From NCBI RefSeq assembly GCF_019236175.1, contig NZ_JAFAJM010000004.1, forward strand, positions 186,001 through 250,000: a stretch of DNA of 64,000 nt, in the 5' to 3' direction. The position numbers and the translations under genes are program-made. Position 1 is the stretch's first letter, and each line of letters opens with the position of its first letter. A model generated the notes under the pieces. It worked only from the letters and a program-made list of their open reading frames with translations, had not been told where the DNA came from and searched no databases. The stretch comes from Chryseobacterium sp. (GTDB lineage: Bacteria > Bacteroidota > Bacteroidia > Flavobacteriales > Weeksellaceae). Shown piece by piece: positions 43,591-55,026 of this stretch.

Positions 43591-45525
43591 TTAGGACTTC
43601 TTAATTAAACTGATCACCTGATTTTCATGTTTGGATGCAACTCCCCAGATCTGTTTGAAAGCAGGATAATATTCTTTAGGATAATCCGGACTTATCACTT
43701 TAGTAGCAGAGGTAATTTCCAGCTTATTTCCATTTTGTACGGCAGTATAACTGTATTCTATTTCCTTATCTTCAGTTACAATTCTTTTATTTTTAGGCAT
43801 TTCTTCTATGACATAGCCTTCAGGAATTTCAAGAGTGATCTTTTTCACTTTTGATGTCGGAGCACCAAAATCAATAGGATACCTTCTTTCTTCCGTCTGA
43901 TCAAACTCATTAGAACTTTTACTTAAAAACAACATTGGATTGATGATCATTTTCTTTCCTACCCGGTCAATCAGGTTATTTGAAGAAAAGCTCATCGTAC
44001 TCTCAAATTCGCCGTTATCCAAAACTTTTGAATCAATTCCCGTGAAATCTATAGAGAAATTTTCATTATACTGTTTTTTATACTTTTCAGTATTTTCGTC
44101 ATAGCTTTCCTTAACAAGCATGGCAAAAACCCCTGTATCTCTGTCAGAATATGTTCCGGAAATGCTTCCGTCATCATTAATCTTTGCATTCACTGTAAGG
44201 AATGTACTTCCAGGTTTATTATTGGTCATCTGGATCTGCTCCACTTTATCTTTTCCTACTAAAATCCCAAACTGGTTCCAGTTTTTCAAAGGAATCTGAT
44301 CCACTGAAGATTGTTTAGAGGTCGCATCATAAATGTGAAACCCATCGCCCATATTGACAGCCGCCAGTACATAGTTCATATTTGCTATATTAGGAGATGC
44401 CAGATTGATCAATCCGTTATCTACTGTTGAAATAACCAGCGGATCGGCTTTTAGGCCAGCTTCTCTCAAAAGCATGACCAGATAAAGATTAATTTCTGCA
44501 GCATTTCCCTGTTTGGTTTCTAAAAGCTTTTTAATTCCGTCTTCCGTATAAATTCCTTTATCTTTATTCCAGGTAAATGTCTTTTGAACATAATTAAAGA
44601 TGGCATTGGCTTTTTCAGCAGGTGTTTTCAATTCGGCAATTCCTGCCGGCATTTTATCTTTAGCCAGTCTCGTTTTTTTCAGTTCCTCACCAAAGTCTTC
44701 ACGCTCATAAAGTCTTTTCCCGATCTGATCCCAGGAAGATGAATATAGTTTAAGCTCTTTAAAGTTGGTAGAATGAAGCTCCGCACTGATCTTTGTACGG
44801 TAATTTCTGTCATTTCGTACAAATTTCTCAGTCTTAAAACCTTTTAAATTTTCAAAACCAAATCTGTATGTTTTATACTGATTGTTATACAGGTACTTAT
44901 CACTTACATCTCTGTATTTAGGAGTTAAGCTTCCGGTATAATTCATATTATAGGCAATATTAAGCGGAGAATCAATAACATATTCCGTATAAAGAGAAGG
45001 AGTATCCGATTCTACTAAAAACTCAGGGATTGCATATAAAAACGGAGACAGCACCTCATACTGATATTCCAGAACAGAACCATTCTTCACATTAGGAAAA
45101 GCAAATTTAGTTACTGTAGTATATTTGCTTTCTTTACTTTTATACTGGGAGCTCTTCTCAACTTTTACAGGAACTGTTTTCCCGTTTTCAAGATTGTAAG
45201 TAAAAGCTTTAAACTTATTTAAAACTTCCTGCTCTGTAGCATTCTGATAAAGCGGAACTTCTACATTCAACCAATCTTCTGCTTTATCTTTATTATATAT
45301 TTTTACTCTGTAAAAGTATTTCTTGTGTAAATCTCCTGTAGTTATATCTACTAAAAAATGAACCGATTTATAAAGAATTTCTGCCGGAGCATTTTCATCC
45401 AGCGCTGATTTTGTTTTAGACAAATCTGCCTCATTAAATTTAGGGGGATCCAGAAACTCATGTTTTTGTGCCGTCACCAACATTATATTGGCCGCACAAA
45501 CGATTAGCATCACTATTTTCTTCAT
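43591..45525 (-). CDS. DUF3857 / transglutaminase-like protein lacking the catalytic Cys
   Basis: 644 residues, exported (signal peptide about 1-19, IMLVTAQ). Domain order: DUF3857 (about 50-220), transglutaminase-like core (about 270-400) and a beta-rich C-terminal domain (DUF3858-like). At the place of the catalytic Cys the sequence reads TKQGNAAEINLYLVMLLREAGL, so Cys is replaced by Ala, and the His position (IANMNYVLAAVN) is also changed, while FHIYDATS keeps the Asp. It is therefore probably not an active transglutaminase or protease. The gene follows its paralogue by one base in one operon. Confidence 0.88.
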   Translation of the reverse strand: MKKIVMLIVCAANIMLVTAQKHEFLDPPKFNEADLSKTKSALDENAPAEILYKSVHFLVDITTGDLHKKYFYRVKIYNKDKAEDWLNVEVPLYQNATEQEVLNKFKAFTYNLENGKTVPVKVEKSSQYKSKESKYTTVTKFAFPNVKNGSVLEYQYEVLSPFLYAIPEFLVESDTPSLYTEYVIDSPLNIAYNMNYTGSLTPKYRDVSDKYLYNNQYKTYRFGFENLKGFKTEKFVRNDRNYRTKISAELHSTNFKELKLYSSSWDQIGKRLYEREDFGEELKKTRLAKDKMPAGIAELKTPAEKANAIFNYVQKTFTWNKDKGIYTEDGIKKLLETKQGNAAEINLYLVMLLREAGLKADPLVISTVDNGLINLASPNIANMNYVLAAVNMGDGFHIYDATSKQSSVDQIPLKNWNQFGILVGKDKVEQIQMTNNKPGSTFLTVNAKINDDGSISGTYSDRDTGVFAMLVKESYDENTEKYKKQYNENFSIDFTGIDSKVLDNGEFESTMSFSSNNLIDRVGKKMIINPMLFLSKSSNEFDQTEERRYPIDFGAPTSKVKKITLEIPEGYVIEEMPKNKRIVTEDKEIEYSYTAVQNGNKLEITSATKVISPDYPKEYYPAFKQIWGVASKHENQVISLIKKS

Positions 45526-45526
45526 C

Positions 45527-47422
45527 TTAGATTTTTGTAATTAAAATTTTTGAATTGTCCATGTTTATTGTTTTCTTTCTGAAATTAATGTACTCATTGA
45601 ATTTCTCTTTGGGATATGTCCCTTTATTGATTTGTATTTTTCTGATCACTTTCACTTGTTCCCCATTCTTGGCAAAGCTTAGTTTATAGTATCCGAATTC
45701 AGATTTTATATGGGCATCTTCAGGCGTCTCATCAATTTTATATCCTGCAGGAATACTAAAACTAATCTCATATTCATCTTCAAAAGATTGTCCGATTTCA
45801 AAGGGCAGTTCTCTGTTTTCTTCTGTTTTATAAACATTATCAGAGAATATAGGAACCGCTCTGAATATCAGACTATTGCCTGCTCTTTTTGAAAAATTAT
45901 TGGTTTTAAAATCAATATCATAGGTAATAACAGCTTTATCTCTGTCATTGACGAAATTTTTCATTTCCACCTTTTCAAAGTTTAAAACATTTAATCTCTC
46001 TTTCAAGGTTTCATTTCTCTCTTTAGAATCAAGGTTGGCATATACAAGATTATAATCATACTGACTTCCGGTATATGAAAAGTTTACCTCTCCGGTGATA
46101 CTGTTATCTTCCGCCAGCTTAATTTTAAGAATTTGTTTTTCTTTATTCTGTTCAGCAGTATAAACAGGAGTAGAGATAAGCTCAATACCATTTTTCTTTA
46201 CAGAAAGTACATTTCTGTCAGTAGTACTGTAACTCAGGTGATTAAATGCCGTTTGTTGTGAGGTATTTTCAAGCCAGATATTCCCTTTCTCTGTAGGTAC
46301 CATTAAGATAGCATGATTTCCGCCCATTTTTGGAAAATCAGGGTCAAAAGATACCTGAGAAAATCCTGAATTGATTACACAGTAATAGGACGGTATTCCA
46401 GCTTCATCCAATAAAGTTTTCATATAATTGGTAAGGCCTTTGCAATCTCCGTATCCTTTTTTATGAACTTCATTAGGCATCATCGGAAGCCAGCCTCCGA
46501 TTCCTAATCCTACATAAATGTATCTGGTTTTGGCCTGCATATACTGATAAATCTTTTTCACTCTATCTTCAACAGACCCCTGAAGCTGCAACGCTGCAAT
46601 TTCAGATTTGATTTCCGGGGTAGAAACGGCAACAGGTTCTATGAGGTTTTTATAATACCAGCTCCCGAAATCTGTCCAGTTATTTAAATCTCCCTGTCTT
46701 CCCGATAAATTGAATTTTGCCAGAGCAAAACTTACCTTAGGTAAGATTTTTAAAGGTTGCGGCAAAAGTGAAACATCATTTACTGCAGGAACATTTTTAT
46801 AGGAATACTTTTTTTCACCGCCACTGCCATTTTCGCTTACAGCAGCATAATTATATGGTGAAGGGTAAATTTTAGACCGCAGTTCAATACCAGAGGTATT
46901 AATTACTTTAAATTCCGCTTCTTCCAACGAGGTGTTGGTAGAATAGAACGGTACAAAATCGGGAAGGAAAATGGTTTTTTTATCGGTTATCTGATATGAA
47001 AAATCTATCGTATACGGATATTGAACAGGAGTATAATTAAGTACTAAAAGTCGGTTATCAGAATAAAATACACCTTGCCGGTTATTGGCAAAATCACTAA
47101 AGTCAGATTTAGAGAAACTTTTTACTTTTTTACCGGCCTCGTCATAGATAGTCACTTTTATATCTGAGATACTATTGTCTTTATCATAAGGAATATAAGC
47201 TATTGCTTTTTCATTTCCATCCTTATTTAAAACAGTAGTAATCGTGTTATACTGATATTTTATATCATCAATTTTATTAATCTGAATGGTTGTCAGTTCT
47301 TTTCGGATGACAATATTTGCATTCTTCTTTAAATTTTCAGGAATTGCAGAAACGGGATATATCTGCGCAAAGTACATTGAAGCTGTGGCAGTTAAAGCCC
47401 CAAGAAATAAGATCTTCATCAT
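45527..47422 (-). CDS. DUF3857 / transglutaminase-like protein with intact triad
   Basis: 631 residues, exported (signal peptide about 1-20, TASMYFAQ). Same domain plan as the next gene: DUF3857, transglutaminase core and a beta-rich C-terminal domain. Here the triad is complete: Cys in KKGYGDCKGLTNYMKTLL, His in GGNHAILMVPT and an acidic residue in IWLENTSQQ. It could cleave or cross-link peptides in the periplasm; no substrate is known. Start may be the first or second Met. A -7-like TATGTTTG is at 47439-47446 on the minus strand. Confidence 0.9.
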   Translation of the reverse strand: MMKILFLGALTATASMYFAQIYPVSAIPENLKKNANIVIRKELTTIQINKIDDIKYQYNTITTVLNKDGNEKAIAYIPYDKDNSISDIKVTIYDEAGKKVKSFSKSDFSDFANNRQGVFYSDNRLLVLNYTPVQYPYTIDFSYQITDKKTIFLPDFVPFYSTNTSLEEAEFKVINTSGIELRSKIYPSPYNYAAVSENGSGGEKKYSYKNVPAVNDVSLLPQPLKILPKVSFALAKFNLSGRQGDLNNWTDFGSWYYKNLIEPVAVSTPEIKSEIAALQLQGSVEDRVKKIYQYMQAKTRYIYVGLGIGGWLPMMPNEVHKKGYGDCKGLTNYMKTLLDEAGIPSYYCVINSGFSQVSFDPDFPKMGGNHAILMVPTEKGNIWLENTSQQTAFNHLSYSTTDRNVLSVKKNGIELISTPVYTAEQNKEKQILKIKLAEDNSITGEVNFSYTGSQYDYNLVYANLDSKERNETLKERLNVLNFEKVEMKNFVNDRDKAVITYDIDFKTNNFSKRAGNSLIFRAVPIFSDNVYKTEENRELPFEIGQSFEDEYEISFSIPAGYKIDETPEDAHIKSEFGYYKLSFAKNGEQVKVIRKIQINKGTYPKEKFNEYINFRKKTINMDNSKILITKI

Positions 47423-47806
47423 GGTTATTAAAATTATGCAAACATAAGAAAATCTTAATAACTGTTAAAATAGTTTAACCAAAAAAACTTCATTTAATGA
47501 AGCCTTCACTAATACTCATAAGTATTATCTTAAAATCTATCTGTAGAAATCTTATAAGTGGACAATTAAAATTTTTCTTTGTTTAAATTACACATTTCCA
47601 GTTTCGTCATACAGAAGGTATTTTTCAATGTATTAATTCATATTTTTATAAATACACTGAATAATTTTATACACATTCTACGGGCTCAAAATTAATATTA
47701 TTTCTATTTCAAATATTTCATTAAATCTATAATTAATTTACAATCAATATAAAATTAATTCTACAAAAAAAAGACTTCATTGCTGAAGTCTTGTCTTTTA
47801 GGTTTA
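47423..47806. other. AT-rich gene-free stretch
   Basis: 384 bp with no supportable frame. It contains the terminator of the DUF5684 gene (47771-47792), a short palindrome CTTCATT/AATGAAG at 47488-47502 followed by a minus-strand T run, and the -7 element of the DUF3857 operon. The middle part (about 47510-47760) shows nothing recognisable. Confidence 0.55.
47771..47792 (-). terminator. Intrinsic terminator after the DUF5684 gene
   Basis: AAGACTTCA (47771-47779) and TGAAGTCTT (47784-47792), a perfect stem, followed by eight T on the minus strand. Confidence 0.85.
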
Positions 47807-48235
47807 TTATTTAAAATCATCCGGAATTCTATTTTTATCATAAGAATCACTTCCGAGTCCTAATACAGGAATAAAAATACATCCAAGGAAAAATAACAAG
47901 ATTGTGTATAGAGGAGTTTCTTTTCCAAAGCCCTTTGCCAGCCTGTCATAGACTATCCATGCAATAAATAGATTAACTAAAGGAATAAAGAATAAGATAA
48001 TCCACCAAATAGGTTTCTTTACAATATCCAGCATCACAATCGTATTATAAATGGGAATAAAACCAGCCCAGGCATCTTCTCTGCCTGCTTTCTGGAAGAT
48101 CTTATACATACAATATCCATAAAATATATAGATAAGTAAACTGAAAATCATGGTTCCGATTCCTAATCCTGCGGCAGCGGCACCTGAAACCGCATTTACA
48201 TTTTCATAAGAATCTGTTTGTAAAAGAGTTAACAT
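47807..48235 (-). CDS. DUF5684 small membrane protein
   Basis: 142 residues with three to four hydrophobic helices (about 22-42, 67-90 and 107-125). The stretch IFQKAGREDAWAGFIPIYNTIVMLDIVKKPIWWIILFFIPLVN is typical of DUF5684, where a cytoplasmic GW-type motif precedes the next helix; similar segments are found near signal peptidase I genes. Function unknown. It is located between gyrB and the DUF3857 operon with terminators on both sides, so it is an independent unit. Confidence 0.82.
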   Translation of the reverse strand: MLTLLQTDSYENVNAVSGAAAAGLGIGTMIFSLLIYIFYGYCMYKIFQKAGREDAWAGFIPIYNTIVMLDIVKKPIWWIILFFIPLVNLFIAWIVYDRLAKGFGKETPLYTILLFFLGCIFIPVLGLGSDSYDKNRIPDDFK

Positions 48236-48270
48236 ATTATTATTTTTTTTGGTTTAGTCAAATATAAAAA

Positions 48271-48300
48271 AAAGCTTCTAAATAATTAGAAGCTTTCTTT
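48271..48300 (-). terminator. Intrinsic terminator after gyrB
   Basis: AAAGCTTCTAA (48271-48281) and TTAGAAGCTTT (48286-48296), a perfect 11-bp stem; T-rich on both sides of the hairpin. Confidence 0.82.
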
Positions 48301-48317
48301 TATATTTGAATGATATT

Positions 48318-50552
<2,235 letters not shown>

Positions 50553-51896
50553 ATGGATGATTTTATTGCGGCACGTGCGCAGATGGCCTTATCTCTGGGC
50601 TTCCATATCATTTTTTCCTGTGTAGGGATGGTGATGCCTTTCTTAATGGCTTTCGCACACTGGAAATATTTAAAAACCAATAATGAAGTATATAAAGGCC
50701 TTACCAAAGCCTGGAGTAAAGGAGTAGCCATTCTTTTTGCTACCGGTGCGGTTTCAGGAACGATGTTATCCTTTGAACTTGGCCTTCTGTGGCCCGGCTT
50801 TATGAAACATGCGGGTCCTATCTTCGGAATGCCGTTCTCATTAGAGGGAACAGCATTTTTTATTGAGGCAATTGCGATTGGATTCTTTTTATACGGATGG
50901 GAAAGATTTAACAAATGGTTTCACTGGTTCTGCGGTTTTCTGGTGGGATTAAGCGGACTGGCATCCGGAATCCTTGTCGTAGCAGCCAATTCCTGGATGA
51001 ATTCTCCCAGCGGTTTTGATTATATCAACGGACAATACCTGAATATTGATCCTATCAAGGCCATGTTCAACGATGCCTGGTTTCCACAGGCGCTTCATAT
51101 GACAGTAGCTGCATTTTGTGCCACGGGATTTGCAGTAGCAGGTGTACATGCCTTATTAATTATAAGAAAAAGAAATATTGAATTCCACACTAAGGCTTTC
51201 AGAATAGCTGTTGGTTTTGCCCTTATCGGAGCCTTTGGCGCTCCTTTAAGCGGAGATATCGCTGCAAAATCTGTTGCGGAAAGACAGCCCATTAAATTAG
51301 CAGCTATGGAAGCTCATTTTGAAACGGAAAAAGGAGCCTCTTTCATCATTGGCGGAATACCGGATGAAAAAAAAGAGGAAGTCCAATATGCAGTAAAAAT
51401 CCCAAAGGTATTAAGTTTCTTAGTGAGTAATGATTTTAATGCTGAAGTAAAAGGACTGAAAGATTTTCCGAGAGATGAATGGCCGCCAATAGCGGTTACC
51501 CATTATGCATTCCAGATTATGATCTTTTTTGGAGTCGTTATGATTGGTATCGGAGTCATTTATTTATATGCTTTCTTTTTCAGAAAAGAATGGCTCACTA
51601 AAAACTGGCTGTTAAAGACTTTCCTTATCGCCACTCCTTTTGGATATATTGCTCTGGAAGCCGGCTGGACCGTTACCGAAGTAGGAAGACAGCCATGGAT
51701 CATTTACGGAGTCATGAGAACAATAGACGCGGTAACCCCGATGCCGGGAATACAATATTCATTTTATTTCTTTACGGCCATCTTCATCTCATTATCCCTG
51801 ATTCTGGTTTTTCTTTTAAGAAGACAGATCCAGATGGTTCCGATACTTTACGACCCTTCAGACGCTCAGTTCAATACTAAAAACAAGAAATCATGA
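50553..51896 (+). CDS. cydA: Cytochrome bd oxidase subunit I
   Basis: Heme-bearing subunit of the quinol oxidase that reduces oxygen at low concentration; 447 residues, nine predicted helices. Heme ligands are recognisable: His in LSLGFHIIFSC (near residue 19), His in FPQALHMTVAAFC and Met in YGVMRTIDAVT. The quinone-binding loop is short compared with the E. coli enzyme. Overlaps cydB by four bases (ATGA). Confidence 0.96.
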   Translation: MDDFIAARAQMALSLGFHIIFSCVGMVMPFLMAFAHWKYLKTNNEVYKGLTKAWSKGVAILFATGAVSGTMLSFELGLLWPGFMKHAGPIFGMPFSLEGTAFFIEAIAIGFFLYGWERFNKWFHWFCGFLVGLSGLASGILVVAANSWMNSPSGFDYINGQYLNIDPIKAMFNDAWFPQALHMTVAAFCATGFAVAGVHALLIIRKRNIEFHTKAFRIAVGFALIGAFGAPLSGDIAAKSVAERQPIKLAAMEAHFETEKGASFIIGGIPDEKKEEVQYAVKIPKVLSFLVSNDFNAEVKGLKDFPRDEWPPIAVTHYAFQIMIFFGVVMIGIGVIYLYAFFFRKEWLTKNWLLKTFLIATPFGYIALEAGWTVTEVGRQPWIIYGVMRTIDAVTPMPGIQYSFYFFTAIFISLSLILVFLLRRQIQMVPILYDPSDAQFNTKNKKS

Positions 51897-52897
51897 TCTA
51901 CATTGTTATAGGCTTTCTATGGCTTTCCATTTGTCTTTATATTATCCTGGGTGGCGCTGATTTCGGGGCAGGTATTGTGGAGCTTTTTACCAATAAAAAA
52001 GCCCGCCACAAAACACAGGAGATCATGTATGAATCCATCGCTCCTGTGTGGGAAGCCAATCATATGTGGCTCATCATTGCTATTGTAATTCTTTTTGTAG
52101 GGTTTCCTGAAATCTATACCACCCTCTCCACTTATCTCCATATCCCTTTAGTCTTAATGTTATTGGGAATTATTGCGAGGGGAACCGCTTTTACATTCAG
52201 ACATTATGATGCTGTAAAAGATCAGTGGCAGGTTTTATATACCCATATTTTCTATTATGCCAGTCTTTTAACACCTTTCTTTTTGGGGTTAATTGCTGCA
52301 GCCACCGTATCACATTCTATCAATCCGGATGCTGTAGGATTTCTTGATCTTTATATCTTCAGCTGGCTTAACTGGTTTGGTGTTTCTGTAGGATTGTTTA
52401 CTGTAGCACTTTGCGCATATCTTGCTTCTATCTTTTCTTTAAGAGAAACCAGAGATAAGGCAGATCTGATGCTGATGATCAGAAAGTCCAAACAGACCAT
52501 GATCTTCGTGGTCGTTACAGGAATTCTGGTATTTTTCACCGCTTACATTTCTGATATTCCACTTTTGATGTGGGTATTTTCAAAACCTTTGGGAATGATG
52601 GCGATTGCTTTTGCTACAATTGCTTTATTCCTTATTCTGCGGGCTCTGAACAGGCAGAAATTACTTCCGGTACGTGCTCTTGCAGGTTTTCAAATGGTCA
52701 TGATCCTTGTAGCAGCAACCTATCAGCACAATCCGAACATCATATTATTAGGAAACGGGCAGCATCTTTCTCTTCTGGAACATATGGCCCCTGATAAAAC
52801 CATTTCTGCATTAGGATGGGCGTTAATGCTCGGATCTTTATTTATCCTTCCTTTCTTATTCTATCTGATGGCCTCATTTAGTAAGCTGAGAAAATAA
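51893..52897 (+). CDS. cydB: Cytochrome bd oxidase subunit II
   Basis: Partner subunit of CydA, 334 residues with about eight helices. Family motifs: LGGADFGAGIVELFTNKK near the N-terminus, SIAPVWEANHMWLIIAIVILFVGFPEIY and ARGTAFTFRHYD. Translation is probably coupled to cydA through the ATGA overlap. No cydCD transporter genes or recognisable third small subunit are present here; the next gene is a ClbS/DfsB protein. Confidence 0.96.
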   Translation: MIYIVIGFLWLSICLYIILGGADFGAGIVELFTNKKARHKTQEIMYESIAPVWEANHMWLIIAIVILFVGFPEIYTTLSTYLHIPLVLMLLGIIARGTAFTFRHYDAVKDQWQVLYTHIFYYASLLTPFFLGLIAAATVSHSINPDAVGFLDLYIFSWLNWFGVSVGLFTVALCAYLASIFSLRETRDKADLMLMIRKSKQTMIFVVVTGILVFFTAYISDIPLLMWVFSKPLGMMAIAFATIALFLILRALNRQKLLPVRALAGFQMVMILVAATYQHNPNIILLGNGQHLSLLEHMAPDKTISALGWALMLGSLFILPFLFYLMASFSKLRK

Positions 52898-52901
52898 ATC
52901 A

Positions 52902-53420
52902 ATGATGCAGACCTATAAAGATAAAACAGAGCTTATTGAAGCAATCAAGAAAACGTATCGGTTTTATGACAATGAATTTGATGGAATTAAAGAAGATGAA
53001 AAAAACAGGGATGCACCGGGAATTGACAAAACTCCTTCACAGAATATTTCTTATCAGTTAGGATGGACAGGCTTACTGTTACGATGGGAATCTGATGAAA
53101 AAGGAGGAATTGAAGTAAAAACTCCCACTTCTGAATACAAATGGAATAATTTAAAGGGATTATATCAGTCTTTCTATGATCAATACGGTTCTTACCATTT
53201 GGCAGAGCAAAGAGAATTGTTACAAAAACAGGTTAATGAAATCATAGAATGGATAGAAAGTCTGGATCACGAAACCTTATTTACTCCGGAACAGAGACAA
53301 TGGGCAACAACTCCTGCGAAATGGCCGGTCTGGAAGTGGGTTCATATCAATACCGTAGCTCCCTTTAAAAACTTCAGGACACAGCTCCGGAAATGGAAAA
53401 AAGAAACCGGTACAGACTAG
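52902..53420 (+). CDS. ClbS/DfsB-family four-helix bundle protein
   Basis: 172 residues (start 52902 or 52905) with the family pattern DKTELIEAIKKTYRFYDNEFDGI at the start, ISYQLGWTGLLLRWESDEKGG, the WNNLKGLYQSFYDQYGS stretch and WPVWKWVHINTVAPFKNFRTQLRKWKK at the end. The fold is the DinB-like four-helix bundle. ClbS protects against colibactin as a hydrolase; DfsB is linked to DNA phosphorothioate-related or other stress systems, but the functions of most members are unknown. It starts 4 bp after cydB and is likely in that operon. Confidence 0.88.
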   Translation: MMQTYKDKTELIEAIKKTYRFYDNEFDGIKEDEKNRDAPGIDKTPSQNISYQLGWTGLLLRWESDEKGGIEVKTPTSEYKWNNLKGLYQSFYDQYGSYHLAEQRELLQKQVNEIIEWIESLDHETLFTPEQRQWATTPAKWPVWKWVHINTVAPFKNFRTQLRKWKKETGTD

Positions 53421-53436
53421 CTCTGTACCTGCTATT
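53409..53436 (+). terminator. Intrinsic terminator overlapping the ClbS/DfsB stop codon
   Basis: GGTACAGA (53409-53416) and TCTGTACC (53422-53429), a perfect 8-bp stem with the TAG stop in the loop, followed by a T-rich run. Confidence 0.75.
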
Positions 53437-53589
53437 TTTATTTCTTATCAATTTTGTCTGGTGACCTCATTTGACTATTGAAGAAAATAAATTCGGAATC
53501 AAAGGCTCGAAGCTGTATAAAATCACCTTATTCATTCTTTAAGCTGCCCATCTATTTTTCTTAAATACCCAATCAGAATTCAGATTACT

Positions 53590-55026
53590 TCAGGACTTAT
53601 TTTTAAAAAATTCATCAATTTTTCCTGCACATTGCCGCCCCTCTGCAATTGCCCATACGACAAGACTTTGTCCTTTCCGGGCATCACCACAGGTGAAAAT
53701 TTTATCTTGATTGGTTTTATATTCTTTATTATTCCCGATTAAATTCCCTTTTGGATCCAGATGAATGTCTAAAGCTTCAACCACTCCCTTATGCTCAACG
53801 TGGGTATACCCTAAGGCAATAAAGACAATATCACACTCGAGTACAAATTCAGATGCTGGTTTTTCAGTATACAAATTCCACTTCCCTTCATCAGAATCTT
53901 TAGTCCATTCTGCCTCCACCAGACGAATTCCCTTTAGGTTTCCGCTTTCATCTTTTACAAATTCTTTTGAATTCACAGACCACATACGATCGCATCCCTC
54001 TTCATGGGAGGAAGTAGTCTGCAGGAGTGCCGGATAACTTGGCCATGGCATCGTTTCATCTCTTTCTGTGGGTTGCATAGGTTTATAATAGATCTGATAA
54101 ACCACTTCTGCTCCCTGACGATTAGAAGTTCCTATACAATCAGACCCTGTATCTCCCCCTCCTATTACCACTACTTTTTTTCCTTCTGTATTAATTTCTT
54201 CTTCTTCGAAAGGAATTCCGCTTACCTTTTTATTGCTCTGTTTAAGAAAATCCATTGCGAAATAAATTCCTTTTGCATCCCGGTTGGGGATGATCAGATC
54301 TTTGGGAACAGTACTTCCCGTTGCCAATACAATGGCATCAAAATTACGGTTCAATTCTTCTACAGCATAATTAACACCAACATTAATTCCTGTACAAAAT
54401 TCAACTCCTTCTTCTTTCATCCACTGCACCCTACGTTCTACAATAGTTTTATCCAATTTAAAATCCGGTATTCCAAATCTTAGTAATCCTCCTATTTCAG
54501 CATCTCGTTCAAAAACAGTAACAGTATATCCCATTTGATTCAATTGATAGGCCGCCGCCAACCCTGCAGGTCCAGAACCTACTATAGCGACATTTTTATC
54601 GATCTTCAGCTTAGGAAGTTTTGGTTTAGCGAAACCTTGCTCAAAAGCTATTTCAACAATATTTTTTTCTATTTCCTCAATGGTAACAGCCTCATCATTA
54701 ATTCCTAAAACACATGCACTTTCGCAGGGAGCAGGACAAATTCTGCCGGTAAACTCAGGAAAATTATTGGTAGATATTAAAATCTGATAGGCTCTTTTCC
54801 ATTGTTTTTTATAGACAGACTCATTAAATTCAGGAATAAGATTCCCCAGGGGGCAACCATTCTGACAAAAAGGAACTCCACAATCCATGCATCTTGCCGA
54901 TTGACAATTCAACTGCTGATCAGAAGGCTTTTGAATAAATTCTTTATAATCTTTCAATCTCCTTTCCACAGCTAATTTAGAGGGAAGCTCCCTATCATAC
55001 AATAAAAATCCATCTATCTTGCCCAT
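53590..55026 (-). CDS. gltD: Glutamate synthase (NADPH) small subunit
   Basis: Passes electrons from NADPH through FAD to GltB; 478 residues. Two Cys clusters for [4Fe-4S]: CMDCGVPFCQNGCP (about 42-55) and CPAPCESACV (about 97-106). FAD site VGSGPAGLAAAYQL (about 150-163), NADPH site VVIGGGDTGSDC (about 286-297) and a C-terminal FTCGDARKGQSLVVWAIAEGR. It starts one base into the gltB stop (TAATG), so the subunits are translationally coupled. Confidence 0.97.
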   Translation of the reverse strand: MGKIDGFLLYDRELPSKLAVERRLKDYKEFIQKPSDQQLNCQSARCMDCGVPFCQNGCPLGNLIPEFNESVYKKQWKRAYQILISTNNFPEFTGRICPAPCESACVLGINDEAVTIEEIEKNIVEIAFEQGFAKPKLPKLKIDKNVAIVGSGPAGLAAAYQLNQMGYTVTVFERDAEIGGLLRFGIPDFKLDKTIVERRVQWMKEEGVEFCTGINVGVNYAVEELNRNFDAIVLATGSTVPKDLIIPNRDAKGIYFAMDFLKQSNKKVSGIPFEEEEINTEGKKVVVIGGGDTGSDCIGTSNRQGAEVVYQIYYKPMQPTERDETMPWPSYPALLQTTSSHEEGCDRMWSVNSKEFVKDESGNLKGIRLVEAEWTKDSDEGKWNLYTEKPASEFVLECDIVFIALGYTHVEHKGVVEALDIHLDPKGNLIGNNKEYKTNQDKIFTCGDARKGQSLVVWAIAEGRQCAGKIDEFFKNKS

